Positions 18,518 to 28,266 of a DNA stretch of 64,000 nt are shown here, one piece after another. The stretch lies in the NCBI GenBank assembly GCA_040360365.1, contig CP136412.1, one strand, 5' to 3'. Origin of the DNA: Arcanobacterium_A hippocoleae_A. Lineage in GTDB: Bacteria > Actinomycetota > Actinomycetes > Actinomycetales > Actinomycetaceae. Under the pieces are notes generated by a model, which was not told where the DNA came from, did no database searches, and saw only the letters and a list, made by a program, of their open reading frames with translations. Made by a program: the position numbers and the translations under genes. Within the stretch, counting starts at the first letter, position 1; the number at the start of each line of letters is the position of its first letter.

Positions 18518-19051
18518 TGAATTTGTTTCTTTCTTTGCAATAGTTTAAATATTGGAATCGAATCAAAGTAAGCGTGATTACATCACTCAAACTGCTTCAG
18601 AAAACCAAAATTAGGTTCCCTAAGTAACTTATCGCTTACGTTGAAAAATTGGAAGTATTATTTCTCGCATTTTGTAATCGTTCCAGAAAAAGTTCTCCGG
18701 AAACGCAAAAAACTTAATAAAAACCCGTTAGATTCACTGCATCAGCCATTAATCGCAAAAGACGAAATAACACTTTGCAATACGGGCGGTATCCAGGTAT
18801 CCATGCAGTAAAACACAACAACCAGCACGAAATTCACACACTCGCGATACATGAGTTTCGAGTTAACAGCGGAATCAAGAATCTTCATTCCGCGTTGTTA
18901 AAACAATCACACATTAAAAAATGCACGCCGGAAATATTTATCGTGATTTTCACATCAAAACAAATTGAACCCCTGTGCAGCTTCCAATCTGTTTCAGGTA
19001 TAAAACTCGACCGGCCATATCGCCATATTTCTGCGGCGATGCAATGTGCAA
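18518..19051. other. Intergenic region upstream of the heme locus
   Basis: About 530 bp between the heme locus (leftward) and the end of the UPF0145 gene (also leftward). It holds a possible iron-regulator box at 18611-18623. Otherwise it is AT-rich, with only antisense-like short open frames and no recognised gene. Confidence 0.5.
18611..18623. promoter_or_regulatory. Possible DtxR/IdeR-type iron box
   Basis: TTAGGTTCCCTAA is a perfect 5+5 inverted repeat resembling the half sites of the DtxR/IdeR operator (TTAGG...CCTAA). It lies 94 bp upstream of the first gene of the heme locus. Repression by iron would fit, but only one box is seen and the outer bases depart from the full 19-bp consensus. 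Confidence 0.4.
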
Positions 19052-19368
19052 TCAGTTCAAAGTAACAGCCGTTCCCGTCGCCACTACCATCAGCATATTC
19101 CCCTGCCCGAGGGACTCATAGTCAAACCGGAAGCCAATTACCGCATGGGCACCCATCTGCTCTGCCCGTGCAACCATTTCCTGCATCGCAAAATCACGCG
19201 CTTGAACCAGTTCCTCTTCATATCCTTGCGAACGGCCGCCAAAAATATTTCGAAAACCGGCCCCAATATCTTTTAGAATATTTATCCCGGCAATTGTTTC
19301 ACCATTCACAATCCCGTAATATCCGGTAATTTGGTGCCCTCGACGCTATTTGTAGTAGTAACAAGCAT
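19052..19368 (-). CDS. UPF0145 (YbjQ-like) protein, frameshifted as read
   Basis: Small homopentamer-type protein of the YbjQ/UPF0145 family. Family landmarks are GETIAGINILKDIGAGFRNI, FGGRSQGYEEEL, and MGAHAVIGFRFDYESLG. The true start is ATG 19368 (MLVTTTNSVEGT). The frame is broken in the T3 run 19330-19332 (+ strand). One added base gives GTKITGYYGIVNGETIA, the usual family N-terminus. The function of the family is not established; binding of metal has been suggested from its fold. Confidence 0.85.
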
Positions 19369-19484
19369 TTTATTCCTTTGCGAGTTTCGAATTTTGCCAA
19401 TTTTGATCTTCACCAGTTTTGTATCCAGCGCAAAACAAACAGCTTAATTTGCAGCGCTGCATCACAAAACATACACTCAATCAT

Positions 19485-19994
19485 ATGCCGGAGTTATTTT
19501 CACGTACTGTCAAAACACCGATCGGCACATTAAATATTTTAGCGACATATTGCGCGATTGTATCTATCAATCTCCCAAATTCCAACTTTTTCACAGCTAC
19601 TTATCGCGACACCCCGTTATTGAAAGAATGCCGGATACAAATTCATGAATATTTTACCGGTCAGCGGAAAAAATTTTCACTTCCGCTCGCAATTCATCCG
19701 GATTCTTTTATTCACCGCGCCCAGATAGCATTAGCAAATATCCCCTACGGCAAAACAATTTCTTACACCGAACTTGCACGTATCGCCGGAAACAGCCGCG
19801 CATCACGTGCAGCCGGTACAGCCTGCGCTGCAAATCCGCTTCCAATTCTTCTTCCCTGCCACCGCGTGATTCACGCCAATGGAACTCTCGGAAACTACCG
19901 CGGCGGATCAGAGATTAAACTGCAGCTTTTGGAATTAGAAAAACATCACTGCAAAAACACTTTCCCCAGTAAAAATCGCGGGAATTCGCCTTAA
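19485..19994 (+). CDS. ogt: Methylated-DNA-protein cysteine methyltransferase
   Basis: Suicide repair protein that moves alkyl groups from O6-alkylguanine to its own cysteine. 169 residues from ATG 19485 (MPELFSRTVKTPIGTL). An in-frame TTG at 19419 would add 22 residues that do not fit the family. The C-terminal domain shows IPYGKTISYTELA, then ASRAAGTACAANPLPILLPCHRVI with the catalytic Cys in PCHRV, then GNYRGGSEIKLQLLELE. It is a single gene, convergent with UPF0145. Confidence 0.93.
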   Translation: MPELFSRTVKTPIGTLNILATYCAIVSINLPNSNFFTATYRDTPLLKECRIQIHEYFTGQRKKFSLPLAIHPDSFIHRAQIALANIPYGKTISYTELARIAGNSRASRAAGTACAANPLPILLPCHRVIHANGTLGNYRGGSEIKLQLLELEKHHCKNTFPSKNRGNSP

Positions 19995-20138
19995 TACTGC
20001 CCTTGGCGGTTTAATTACAGCTAATTACTGCAAAACTGCAGTATCACAGGTTTAGAAAATTACCAGCTGCTGCGCAGCTTCTGAACTCACACATTCCCTA
20101 ATTGACAGCAGCAATAACTGTTTACGTAGACTTTAGGC

Positions 20139-20912
20139 ATGTACGTAGCTAATCAACACCGGATTCCAGAAGCTGAGGCGCTTGAGTTTGCCCGCCGCAA
20201 CGGCAATGGCGAGCTAATCTCAATCTACGAGGGAAAGATTCAATCCACCCATGTGCCGTTTATTATCGTCAAAAATTCCGACGGCCCAAACGATATTATG
20301 AACGACGGCAGAAATAACCGTACGGATATTGCCGCGCAAACAGCTAATAACAATACCGCGGCATTTCATCTTGAAACTCACCTTTCCCAAGTAAATCCGC
20401 AATGGCGCGGTGCAGGAGAAAGCGAAGCGCTGCTTGTGGTAAATATTGCAGACCAACATGTGCCGGGGCATTTTCTGCCTGCAGAACGCGAATTTGATCG
20501 GCTCCCGCAGGCACCAACGTGGAATTATCTAACCGTGCATATTCGCGGTTCTTTCGAAGCAATTCACGATTCTGACTGGAAATTAGCGCACCTTTCACGC
20601 TTCGTGCACCATTTTGAACCAGTGTGGCGTGCAGAATCCCACTCAAATTATGAGCGGTTAAATCATGCTCTCCCGGCGCTGGTAGGGATTAGAATGCAAA
20701 TCCGTGAAATCGTCGGAAAAGCAAAGCTGCACCAGCAGCTTGACTCGCCGCAAATCAGCGACCTTGCAGAAAAGCTCACAAATTCCGATCCGCACAACCC
20801 GATTCCGCAATTAATGCACGAGATCGCGGTACCTTGGGCAAAAAATCGAGAATCACGGGTGGCATACGCGCGTACCAGGAAAACTCTTCCCGTAATCAAC
20901 CCGTCGCTGTGA
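20139..20912 (+). CDS. PaiB/FMN-binding split-barrel family protein
   Basis: 257 residues of the PaiB-like FMN-binding family. It begins MYVANQHRIPEAEALEFARR, close to the family start MYxPxxF. It continues with HLSQVNPQWR (family HLARANPQW) and APTWNYLTVHIRGSF (family VPTWNYxAVHxxG). Bacillus PaiB was described as a negative regulator of sporulation genes, but members are often flavin-binding enzymes of unknown substrate. ATG at 20139. A strong terminator follows. No operon partner. Confidence 0.85.
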   Translation: MYVANQHRIPEAEALEFARRNGNGELISIYEGKIQSTHVPFIIVKNSDGPNDIMNDGRNNRTDIAAQTANNNTAAFHLETHLSQVNPQWRGAGESEALLVVNIADQHVPGHFLPAEREFDRLPQAPTWNYLTVHIRGSFEAIHDSDWKLAHLSRFVHHFEPVWRAESHSNYERLNHALPALVGIRMQIREIVGKAKLHQQLDSPQISDLAEKLTNSDPHNPIPQLMHEIAVPWAKNRESRVAYARTRKTLPVINPSL

Positions 20913-20950
20913 ACATAATTTTCTATTCTAATAAGAAAATAAGAAACAGG

Positions 20951-20995
20951 AAGCGGGATGGGCAGCTGATTTAAAGCATCCATCCCGCTTTTGCT
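20951..20995. terminator. Bidirectional terminator between PaiB-like gene and nuclease gene
   Basis: Stem AAGCGGGATGG / CCATCCCGCTT with an 18-nt loop. It is followed by a T-rich run on the plus strand and lies between two convergent genes. Confidence 0.85.
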
Positions 20996-21055
20996 GATTT
21001 TTATGTATCGTCGCGAGTTTGCAGTATCTGTGAACTTTGCAAATTTCGAATCAGA

Positions 21056-23954
21056 TTATTTTTCACGACGGCGATTCGCCAGCATTATCCCGGCTGTACC
21101 CAGCATTGCAGCAGCGAAAATCATGCCCAGCACTCCTGCGCCGGTTTGTGCAAGACGAGATTTATTTACGCTGCCGCTGTTCGGCTTGGCAGCATTTTCA
21201 TCACGCTGTGTATCAGAATTGAGTGTCGGCGTTGGCGGATTTGCTGGAATATTCGGAACCGGATCCGAACCTGGCTTCGGCATATCCGGCTTATCAGCCC
21301 CCGGCACATCCGGCGTTGGCATATCCGGCTTATCAGCCCCCGGCACATCCGGCGTTGGCATATCCGGCTTTAGATCTGCGGAGCTGAATTTAAATCCAAC
21401 CTTGATTGGGTCATGATCCGATGAACGGAACGCAGTATTATCAAACAGCTGCTCATAGGAAATGTTGTAGTTGTAGCGAGAGTATTCGAAGGCAATCGGT
21501 TCCATCGCATTCACGCCCCAAACTTGCGCCCCAGTTGTCAATGCAGCAGCTTTTGCATTTGCCAAGGCATGGTCAAGCGAACCCACCAGACCATCAAATT
21601 GATATGACGGAGCAAGCGGTCCAAACTTTGCAGCTAAATTAGTATAACCAGCTTTTTCAAGTTCGATTACGGAATCTTCCTGCGAATAAGAATTTAAATC
21701 GCCGATAATAAAGACTGCATCGTCTGCAAACTTCTCCGCAGCCCAGGCCGTAAGTGCTTTCACCTGCTCAGTTCGCAGCTTATTGTTGTTACCTTGATAT
21801 TCGTCAGTATCTTGCGGAATCTTTTTCGAAAGCGAGCCCTTGGACTTTAGATGATTCACGATTACAACAAACTCTTTATTCCCCTCGGCTGCCCCTTTTA
21901 CCCGGAACTTCTGGGCGAGAGGCTGCCGAGCCGTTTTCGTAAACCAGTCATTATCAAGAATCTGTGAAGTGCCTGCCAGTTCAAGCAGTGCCGGCTGATA
22001 GATGAACGCGAGCCGAATAACATCTTCATTTTTCGGAGTTACTTTCGGAGATGGCGCCGCAGCCCACTTCGCAAAGCCGGCATCTTTATTCAGCGCTGTC
22101 ACAAGCTGCTGCAGCGAAGCATCGCGATCATGCCCGAACCCCGCAGAATTCTCGATTTCTTCAAGCCCCAGCACCGAAGCATCAAGCGCATTAATTGCAG
22201 CTACAATCTTCCCTTCCTGACGTTCAAAAGCAGCTGCTGAATATGCACCGCGCACCTTGCAGTTATTCGCAGTAACCCCGTTGCCTTCGCGGTCTTTATA
22301 GAATTTACATTTAGCTTCATCTGCACCAAGATCAGTGAAGTAGTTCAAAACATTAAAGCTCGCCAAGCTAAGTTCGCCGCCAAGCTTACCCGGAGCTTCC
22401 GGACGCTGATTGTTTTCCAGCGTAATATACTCCAGCGAGCGGTTATAAGCAGCTTTGCCTTTCTCAGCTGCAGCAACTACCGGTGCGGTTGGCTGCAGAT
22501 TCCATTGAAAACGATGTTCGATAATCACTGGATAATTAATTTTTACCTGCGCCCCAACACGAATCGGATTTTTACATCAAGGTACGGCACCGGAATATTC
22601 TGGTATTTCGGATTAGTCAAATCACGCGATACCCCATCGTCGAGAGTAATAAGTTTTGCCTCATTCTCAGCTGCAATCTTTGCTGCCTTTTCAGGATCAG
22701 CAGTCGGGTTTACAACCTCAGAAGGCTGGATTAACGGCTTCTTTCCTGCGGCAAGACCAACCTGACCATAGCGGTTTGTTGCATAGTTATTGGTGACGGT
22801 ATAGTCGCCGGTAATTTTAACAAGCATCCCCTCAAGCTTTTCACGAGCGGTATCGCCTGCTGGAACCTGCTGCAGTGTAAGCGGAATAACTTTTTGTCAC
22901 CCTTATCAAGAATTTTCCATTCCGGATCAGTAATCTGCGTAATGGTCTGATCGGCAAGATTCTTATTCGGCGCATATTCTTTTACTGTGCCGGTAACTTG
23001 CACATAATCACCAATCTGTACTTGCTGAGCCATCTTCGGCCCATAAATAAACAGACCTTCAGAAGCTTCCGGAATAGCTGCCTGCGTATTCGGTGTCTGA
23101 ATATAAACGCCATTGAAACCGCCGGTTGGATATGCAGCGGTAACAATACCGAAAGTCTTCACTTTCTTCCCGACAAGCGGCGATACTGCTCCTGTTCCCT
23201 GAATATCTTTAATTGCAGCTTCCTGCACCGCAGCTGTAGAAGTTTCTGGAGAATCTGGCTCCGGAGAAGCTGGTTTTGGATTTTCCGGTTTAATTTCATC
23301 CGCTGCCGGAGTGCTGCCTGCCGTATTTTTTCCGCTATTGGTCGGCGACGGCACTGCTATCGAAAAATCAGCGTCGTTATTATTGGTGTCCTTCCCGTTT
23401 TCAGCGCGATTAAAAGATTTTGCCGAAGAAGCCTTTTTCGTTGCCGCCTTGGTTTCGGCAATACCTGCAGTCCCCCACCCAAACGCATCAACTACTGTTT
23501 TGAGATCAGCGGTATTAACCGGATTCTGTAATGTCTGCTGCTTCGCAACATTAAAAAGCACAATCGACCCATTGCTGCCGCTCATATTAAAGCCGCCAGT
23601 CGCGTCCGCATTGAGTGCGGTAAATCCAGGCACACTCGTGTCTGCGCCTTTTTCCTGCCCGGTAACTAAGAAGTAACCGCCGGCCTGAATCACACCAGAA
23701 AGCGGAGTGTTTCCGCTCCCCTTTTTCCCTTTCGCAGAGAAATACTGCAGTGACCAGCCGTCGAGCTTAATATCTTTATCCGTCGGATTAAACAGCTCAA
23801 CATAATCTAAAAATTGATTGCCTTTACTTACACCATGAACATAGACTTCGTTGATTACAACGTTGTCTCCAGCCGGTGCGGCAAAAGCAAGCGGCTCAAT
23901 CGAGACAAATGCCAGCGGTGCGAGCGCTGCGAGAGCCGCAATACGTTTTTTCAT
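21056..23954 (-). CDS. Secreted wall-anchored nuclease (LTD, OB-fold, EEP domains), frameshifted twice as read
   Basis: About 965 residues when joined. Signal peptide: residues 1-26 (…EPLAFAAPAG). A lamin-tail domain follows (NVVINEVYVHG...DYVELFNPTDKDIKLDGWSL), then an OB-fold (GAVSPLVGKKVKTFGIVTA). An endonuclease/exonuclease/phosphatase domain comes next (LASFNVLNYF, LGLEEIENS, VNHLKSKG, FIIGDLNSY, SSDHDPIKVGF). This is the ExeM/NucH layout. It ends with Pro/Asp repeats, LAQTG, a hydrophobic helix and RRREK. The frame breaks near 22896-22900 (GDKKVIPLTLQQV restored) and near 22570-22574 (DVKNPIRVGAQVKI restored), one missing A in each. ATG 23954 follows AAGGAATAAG. Likely role: digesting external DNA for nutrients or escape from DNA traps. 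Confidence 0.88.
21140..21154 (-). other. Codons for LAQTG sorting motif
   Basis: LAQTG before a hydrophobic helix and RRREK; the motif matches the LAxTG class used by class E sortases in Actinobacteria. Confidence 0.75.
21279..21369 (-). repeat. 39-bp coding tandem repeat in the nuclease wall spacer
   Basis: Two identical 39-bp units (21279-21317 and 21318-21356) plus a 13-bp third copy encode PDMPTPDVPGADK. Identity at the DNA level suggests recent duplication. Copy number probably varies between strains. Confidence 0.9.
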
Positions 23955-24245
23955 CTTATTCCTTCCGATAGTTCCAATGTCACAATGGGGCTACCGCTAT
24001 CTAGGTTAAAGGAAAAAATTAACTTGAAATTAACAGTTAGTGAAACACTAGAATAATCGGCTCTGATGAAGAATAAATCCGCATTCCTCCATTGGAATGA
24101 ACTAGCTGCGAATTGAAATCATAGCACCCATGTCTATATTTAATTCTATAACCGCATAATAATCAATGTTTTCTCCGCAATTTATCTCGAATTACAAAAC
24201 TCGGCGCATCAGCTAATCGATTGCGAACACGATTATCAGTGATAA

Positions 24246-24892
24246 TTAGCGCCATACATGCGATAACGAGTCAACATCGCCGTTAATTCGATTATAAGAA
24301 CGAATCCGCCACCCTGGACGCTGTTCCGGACGAGGCTGCAGCAGTGCCCAGTGGCAATTATCTAATCCTTGCAAACCTGTCCACTCGTCAGGATTCATCT
24401 CCAGCAAACCCATGACTCCATTAACGATTGAACCGCCATGGGCCACAAAAAGTATTACGTCGTCCGCACAGCTTTGCGCAGCCGCTTCATTCACGCATTC
24501 GATTACCCGCCTGGCAACTAACGAGCGCCGCTCCACGCCGATATTTTCCGGAGAACTGCCTTCCCGCCATTGTTGATATTCTGCAGGCCATCCAGCTTGA
24601 ATCTCGGCAGCTGTTTTATTTTCCCAAAGGCCGTACGAACGTTCACGCAGCCGCGAATCAATCCGCATTTCCAGCCCAGACAAATCTAAAAAGTTTGCGC
24701 AGTCTGCCGGGCGCGGATTAAATCCGAACAAATAACTTTCGTAATTCCAAGTTTCATCAATTCCGGCGCGACCCGTCTGGCTTGCGCAATCCCAGTCTGA
24801 TTCAATGGATTATCCGTCGAACCTTGAATCCGTGCGGCAAGATTTTGATCCGTCTGCCCGTGCCGCCAAAATACGATATTCTTCACCGACAT
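24246..24892 (-). CDS. Histidine phosphatase (phosphoglycerate mutase-like), frameshifted as read
   Basis: Two-histidine phosphatase superfamily. The catalytic RHG is in FWRHGQTDQNLAARIQGSTD. The second His is in LFVAHGGSIVNGVMG. ATG 24892 follows GGAGAG. The frame breaks at the A5 run 24688-24692 (+ strand); one added base reads RARQTAQTFLDLSGLEMRID. It lies directly after rsfS, as in many Actinobacteria where nadD-rsfS-phosphatase is an operon. The substrate is unknown; a true glycolytic mutase is unlikely given its small size and context. Confidence 0.87.
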
Positions 24893-24956
24893 TCTATTTT
24901 CTCTCCTCTTATCCGTAATTTTGCCGCCGCTGCGCAGATGTGCAGGTGAAAAATTC

Positions 24957-25391
24957 TCAGCTATTTCCAAGATCTGAAAAGTCGAAATAAGAGCTCAGCG
25001 CAGATTCTTTATATTCCGGATCAGCAGTGATATCGTCCGGAAGCGGAATTATCGGACAATCTCCCCAAAGTTTTTCGAGCGCATAATATTCACGGTCTTC
25101 ATCTTGCTGCACATGCACCATCAAATCACCAAAGTCAAGGAGCACCCAATGCGCCTCGCCTTCAAGCCCTTCACGACGGATTCGTTTCTGCCCGCTCTTT
25201 TCTACTGCTTCTTCGACGGCATCAACAATTGCCCGCACCTGCCGTTCACTGGAACCTGAAAGTACCAGGAACGTATCTGTAAGCACAAGCCGTTCCGAAA
25301 CATCTATCGCAGTAATCGAAGTTGCTTTCATCTCGGAAGCAGCTCGGGCTGCGGTGATTGTGATCTCAATTGCGGTGCGAGTTGCGCTCAC
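24957..25391 (-). CDS. rsfS: Ribosome silencing factor RsfS
   Basis: 144-residue Iojap/YbeB family protein that binds ribosomal protein L14 and blocks subunit joining in starvation. Landmarks: ERLVLTDTFLVLSGSSERQVRAIVDAVEEAV and EGLEGEAHWVLLDFGDLMVHV, the usual core, followed by YYALEKLWGDCP. The GTG start at 25391 has GGAAGG upstream. It sits between the membrane protein and the histidine phosphatase, downstream of nadD. Confidence 0.95.
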   Translation of the reverse strand: MSATRTAIEITITAARAASEMKATSITAIDVSERLVLTDTFLVLSGSSERQVRAIVDAVEEAVEKSGQKRIRREGLEGEAHWVLLDFGDLMVHVQQDEDREYYALEKLWGDCPIIPLPDDITADPEYKESALSSYFDFSDLGNS

Positions 25392-25523
25392 TGAAAACCT
25401 TCCATCATTGATTATTTGAATTGATAAACCTGCGGCTGCTTCGGCCGCACTGCAACGTTATCATGTTCCGCGGCAGATACTGAGCATATATTCAATATCG
25501 GCTGTAATCCGTTTAATACAAAA

Positions 25524-26619
25524 TCACACTGCTTGCAATCGCAAAATGCACAGAATCAATACCTGCCGCGAAAAAGTTGAATTAAGCCATGAGCCAATCA
25601 GATATCCAATCAGGGCAAAAATAATTGCGAGAATTAAGAAAATAAACCAAGAGCGCTTCGAGTTTCCGGCGCGCTCAGCATTAACTTCAGTCTCGGCAAC
25701 CTTTGTATCATTAACAATCTCTGCCTCAAGAGCTGCTTCCGTCTGCGGTGCGGTTTGCGGAAAATCCTCCGCATGCAATGTTCCGGCTGTACGGCTAATC
25801 AGATTTGATTCTGCTTCTGCAGATTTATTCGAAATGTTTTTTCCGCGATATCAGCTGAGTTCGCACTAAACTCCTCTGCAGCATGGTTTGCAGTGCCTGC
25901 ACTCAGATTAGCAGCAGCTGTGATTTCTTTATTTGTATCTGCCTGCAGCGCTGCGGAGTCTGTTTCAACAGTGCTCTGCCCCAATGCGCCGGCAGCTGAA
26001 TCGCGTTTTTCTGAATAACGCATCCGTGCAAATAACTGTTCGCGCAATGATCCTTGCTCAAGTGCTTCTGCTGAACTTTCATTTATCGCATGCAGATTAG
26101 AATTAGCTTCACCGCTTTTTGCAGATATATCTGTTTCACTTTGCCGAGCCGAATGCGAATGCGGATTCGCAGCAGAAGCTAAGTGGTTTCCGGTATCGCG
26201 CACTGCACTATCTGCAGCTGCAATATTTTCCGGCTGTTTCAAATCTGAGTGCTTTGAATAGGAAAATCTTAATCCAGAATTTCCCGCAGCAGTATCAGCT
26301 CCAGTATCTTTATCTGTTTCCGAATCAAATTCAGACTCGAAACGATCAAATACTGATTTACGCTCCGGCTTTTCATCAGATTTTCCGGTACCTGCGGCAA
26401 TTCCCCGTTTTCACGGGCTTCCTTTTCTGCAGCACCCTGAAGAATAAGCGCTTCATTACGCTCGCGTTCAACTCGCTCCGCCTCGCGTAATTCTTTTCGC
26501 GAAGGACGGCGCAGCCGAAGTTCTTGGGTGTCGGTGAGCGCTGGTGCATCTTCAGGCTTTGCGACCAGCTTTCCCATCTCGCGCAGTTGTCTACGTGTCA
26601 GGCGCGGGGTTTCACTCAT
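25524..26619 (-). CDS. Hypothetical single-pass membrane protein, frameshifted at least twice as read
   Basis: About 365 residues in the joined reading. The N-terminus MSETPRLTRRQLREMGKLV is of a kind common in the nadD-rsfS gap of Actinobacteria. Next is a basic/acidic helical part (RRPSRKELREAERVERERN), then about 200 low-complexity residues rich in Ala, Ser, Asn and Glu. A C-terminal membrane helix follows (SWFIFLILAIIFALIGYLIG). ATG 26619 follows AAGGAA. One-base breaks lie near 26367-26370 (ENLMKKPERKSVFDRF restored) and near 25834-25839 (AEKNISNKSAEAESN restored). A third possible break after the membrane helix changes the last ~15 residues. Function unknown. Confidence 0.7.
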
Positions 26620-26853
26620 TACAATTCCTTCCAAGACGGACAGATGTGCACCATTCTACCGTATTCAGGCACAGTAATCGAAACTAAAACCAGCCGGAAA
26701 TGGGATCACAGCGCCGTCGGCACTTTTGCACTTGAAAAATACACGCGGAATATCTGCCGCAGATGAACTTCCCAAACCTGAATTCAGACCGATTTATGCA
26801 ATATTAACCTGATTTCACAAATTTTTCGTAGCACCAGATTAAGCAGTACCCGA

Positions 26854-27510
26854 TTAATCAGAGTCAGGTGCGATTGATACACTCTTGCTCTGGTCAGAGT
26901 TGTAAAGATTATATTTATTAATGTATTGCACCACGCCATCAGGTACGAGATACCACACTGGCCGTTCGCTTTGCGCACGCTGCCGAATATCGGTAGATGA
27001 AATCGCCATTGCCGGCACCTCAATCACGATAAATTTTTCAGTTGGCAGACCGGTTGTATCAAGTTGATGATCAGGACGATTAACTCCGACGAAATGCGCA
27101 AGATTCCAAAGTTCATCGTGCTCTTTCCAGGAAAGAATCTGCGGGAGCACATCAGCACCAGTGATGAAAAATAATTCCGCGTTCGGATATTGCTGATGTA
27201 AATCACGCAGCGTATCAATAGTGTAAGTAATTCCGCCGCGATCAATATCAACACGCGAGACTGAAAAACGCGGATTATTCGCTGTCGCAATAACCGTCAT
27301 CAGATAGCGGTGTTCCGCGAAAGATACACGTCTTCCTTTCTTAAAAGGCTGTGTTGCAGTCGGCACGAAGATTACTTCATCAAGATTGAAATGAGCCTGA
27401 ACTTCAGATGCAGCTACCAAATGACCGTGATGTATTGGATCGAAAGTGCCGCCCATAATTCCAATCCGGCGATGCTGGGAATCGTGCTTGGTTGATTGTG
27501 TGCTTGCCAT
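26854..27510 (-). CDS. nadD: Nicotinate-nucleotide adenylyltransferase
   Basis: Makes nicotinate adenine dinucleotide from NaMN and ATP. It has the nucleotidyltransferase motif IGIMGGTFDPIHHGHLVAA with HxGH, and AISSTDIRQRAQS for ATP binding near the C-terminus. The start is ATG 27510 (MASTQSTKHD) with AAGGTGA. A longer open frame to 27621 is possible but lacks a ribosome site and similarity. It is the first gene of the nadD-membrane protein-rsfS-phosphatase cluster. Confidence 0.95.
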   Translation of the reverse strand: MASTQSTKHDSQHRRIGIMGGTFDPIHHGHLVAASEVQAHFNLDEVIFVPTATQPFKKGRRVSFAEHRYLMTVIATANNPRFSVSRVDIDRGGITYTIDTLRDLHQQYPNAELFFITGADVLPQILSWKEHDELWNLAHFVGVNRPDHQLDTTGLPTEKFIVIEVPAMAISSTDIRQRAQSERPVWYLVPDGVVQYINKYNLYNSDQSKSVSIAPDSD

Positions 27511-27792
27511 ATTCACCTTTATATATCTAACCAGCTGTATCCGCCGATATCCGGATGCGAATCGTACTTGCCGTTCAGCAGAAAATCGGTCACAATACAG
27601 CAAATAAACTGTAATAAACACTGTAGCTATGCGCCTATCGTACCGACTCTGGACGCTGACGAAAATATAATCCGCAATATATATGTGTTACAAAAATAAA
27701 TTTCGTTATCAGCTCAACCATACCTGGAATAGTGAAAAGGGTTGCTACGTTTAAGTCACAGCAAGGAAATATTATTGAAAGGACCCCTCCTA

Positions 27793-28152
27793 ATGGCAAC
27801 TATTGAAATCACCAGGGAAAACTTTGCAGAAACAATTAGCGAAGGCACTGTATTGCTTGACTTCTGGGCAGCATGGTGCGGTCCGTGCCGGATGTTCAGC
27901 CCAGTATTTGAAGATGCGTCTGAGCGCCACCCAGATATTACCTTTGGAAAAGTAAACACAGAATCTCAGGCAAGATTAGCGCAGGACCACGGAATCATGT
28001 CAATCCCAACCCTGATGATTTTCCGCGACGGAATTAAGCTTTTTGAAGGTGCGGGTGCGCTTGATAAGAATGCTCTCGAAGATCTCATCAAACAATCACA
28101 GGAGATTGATATGGATCAGGTGCGCGCAGAAGCTGCAAAACAGGAAAAATAA
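27793..28152 (+). CDS. trxA: Thioredoxin
   Basis: 119-residue cytosolic thioredoxin with the redox site FWAAWCGPCRMFSPVF and the cis-Pro segment IMSIPTLMIFRDG. A C-terminal extension of about 15 residues after the fold is helical and acidic (DMDQVRAEAAKQEK). ATG 27793 is preferred; upstream AAAGGA is about 11 nt away. It is a single gene with its own terminator. Confidence 0.95.
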   Translation: MATIEITRENFAETISEGTVLLDFWAAWCGPCRMFSPVFEDASERHPDITFGKVNTESQARLAQDHGIMSIPTLMIFRDGIKLFEGAGALDKNALEDLIKQSQEIDMDQVRAEAAKQEK

Positions 28153-28170
28153 TCTGTATAGATAAAGCTT

Positions 28171-28216
28171 CGGGGCAGGTTAGCGAATTTTTTCTGACCT
28201 GCCCCGCTTATTTTCT
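28171..28216 (+). terminator. Terminator of trxA
   Basis: Stem CGGGGCAGGT / ACCTGCCCCG with a 16-nt loop, followed by CTTATTTT, 18 bp after the trxA stop and before the convergent LLM gene. Confidence 0.85.
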
Positions 28217-28266
28217 GCTGCAAGAAAATTAATTCACATCAACTTCGGTTAAGCAAAATGAACAAA

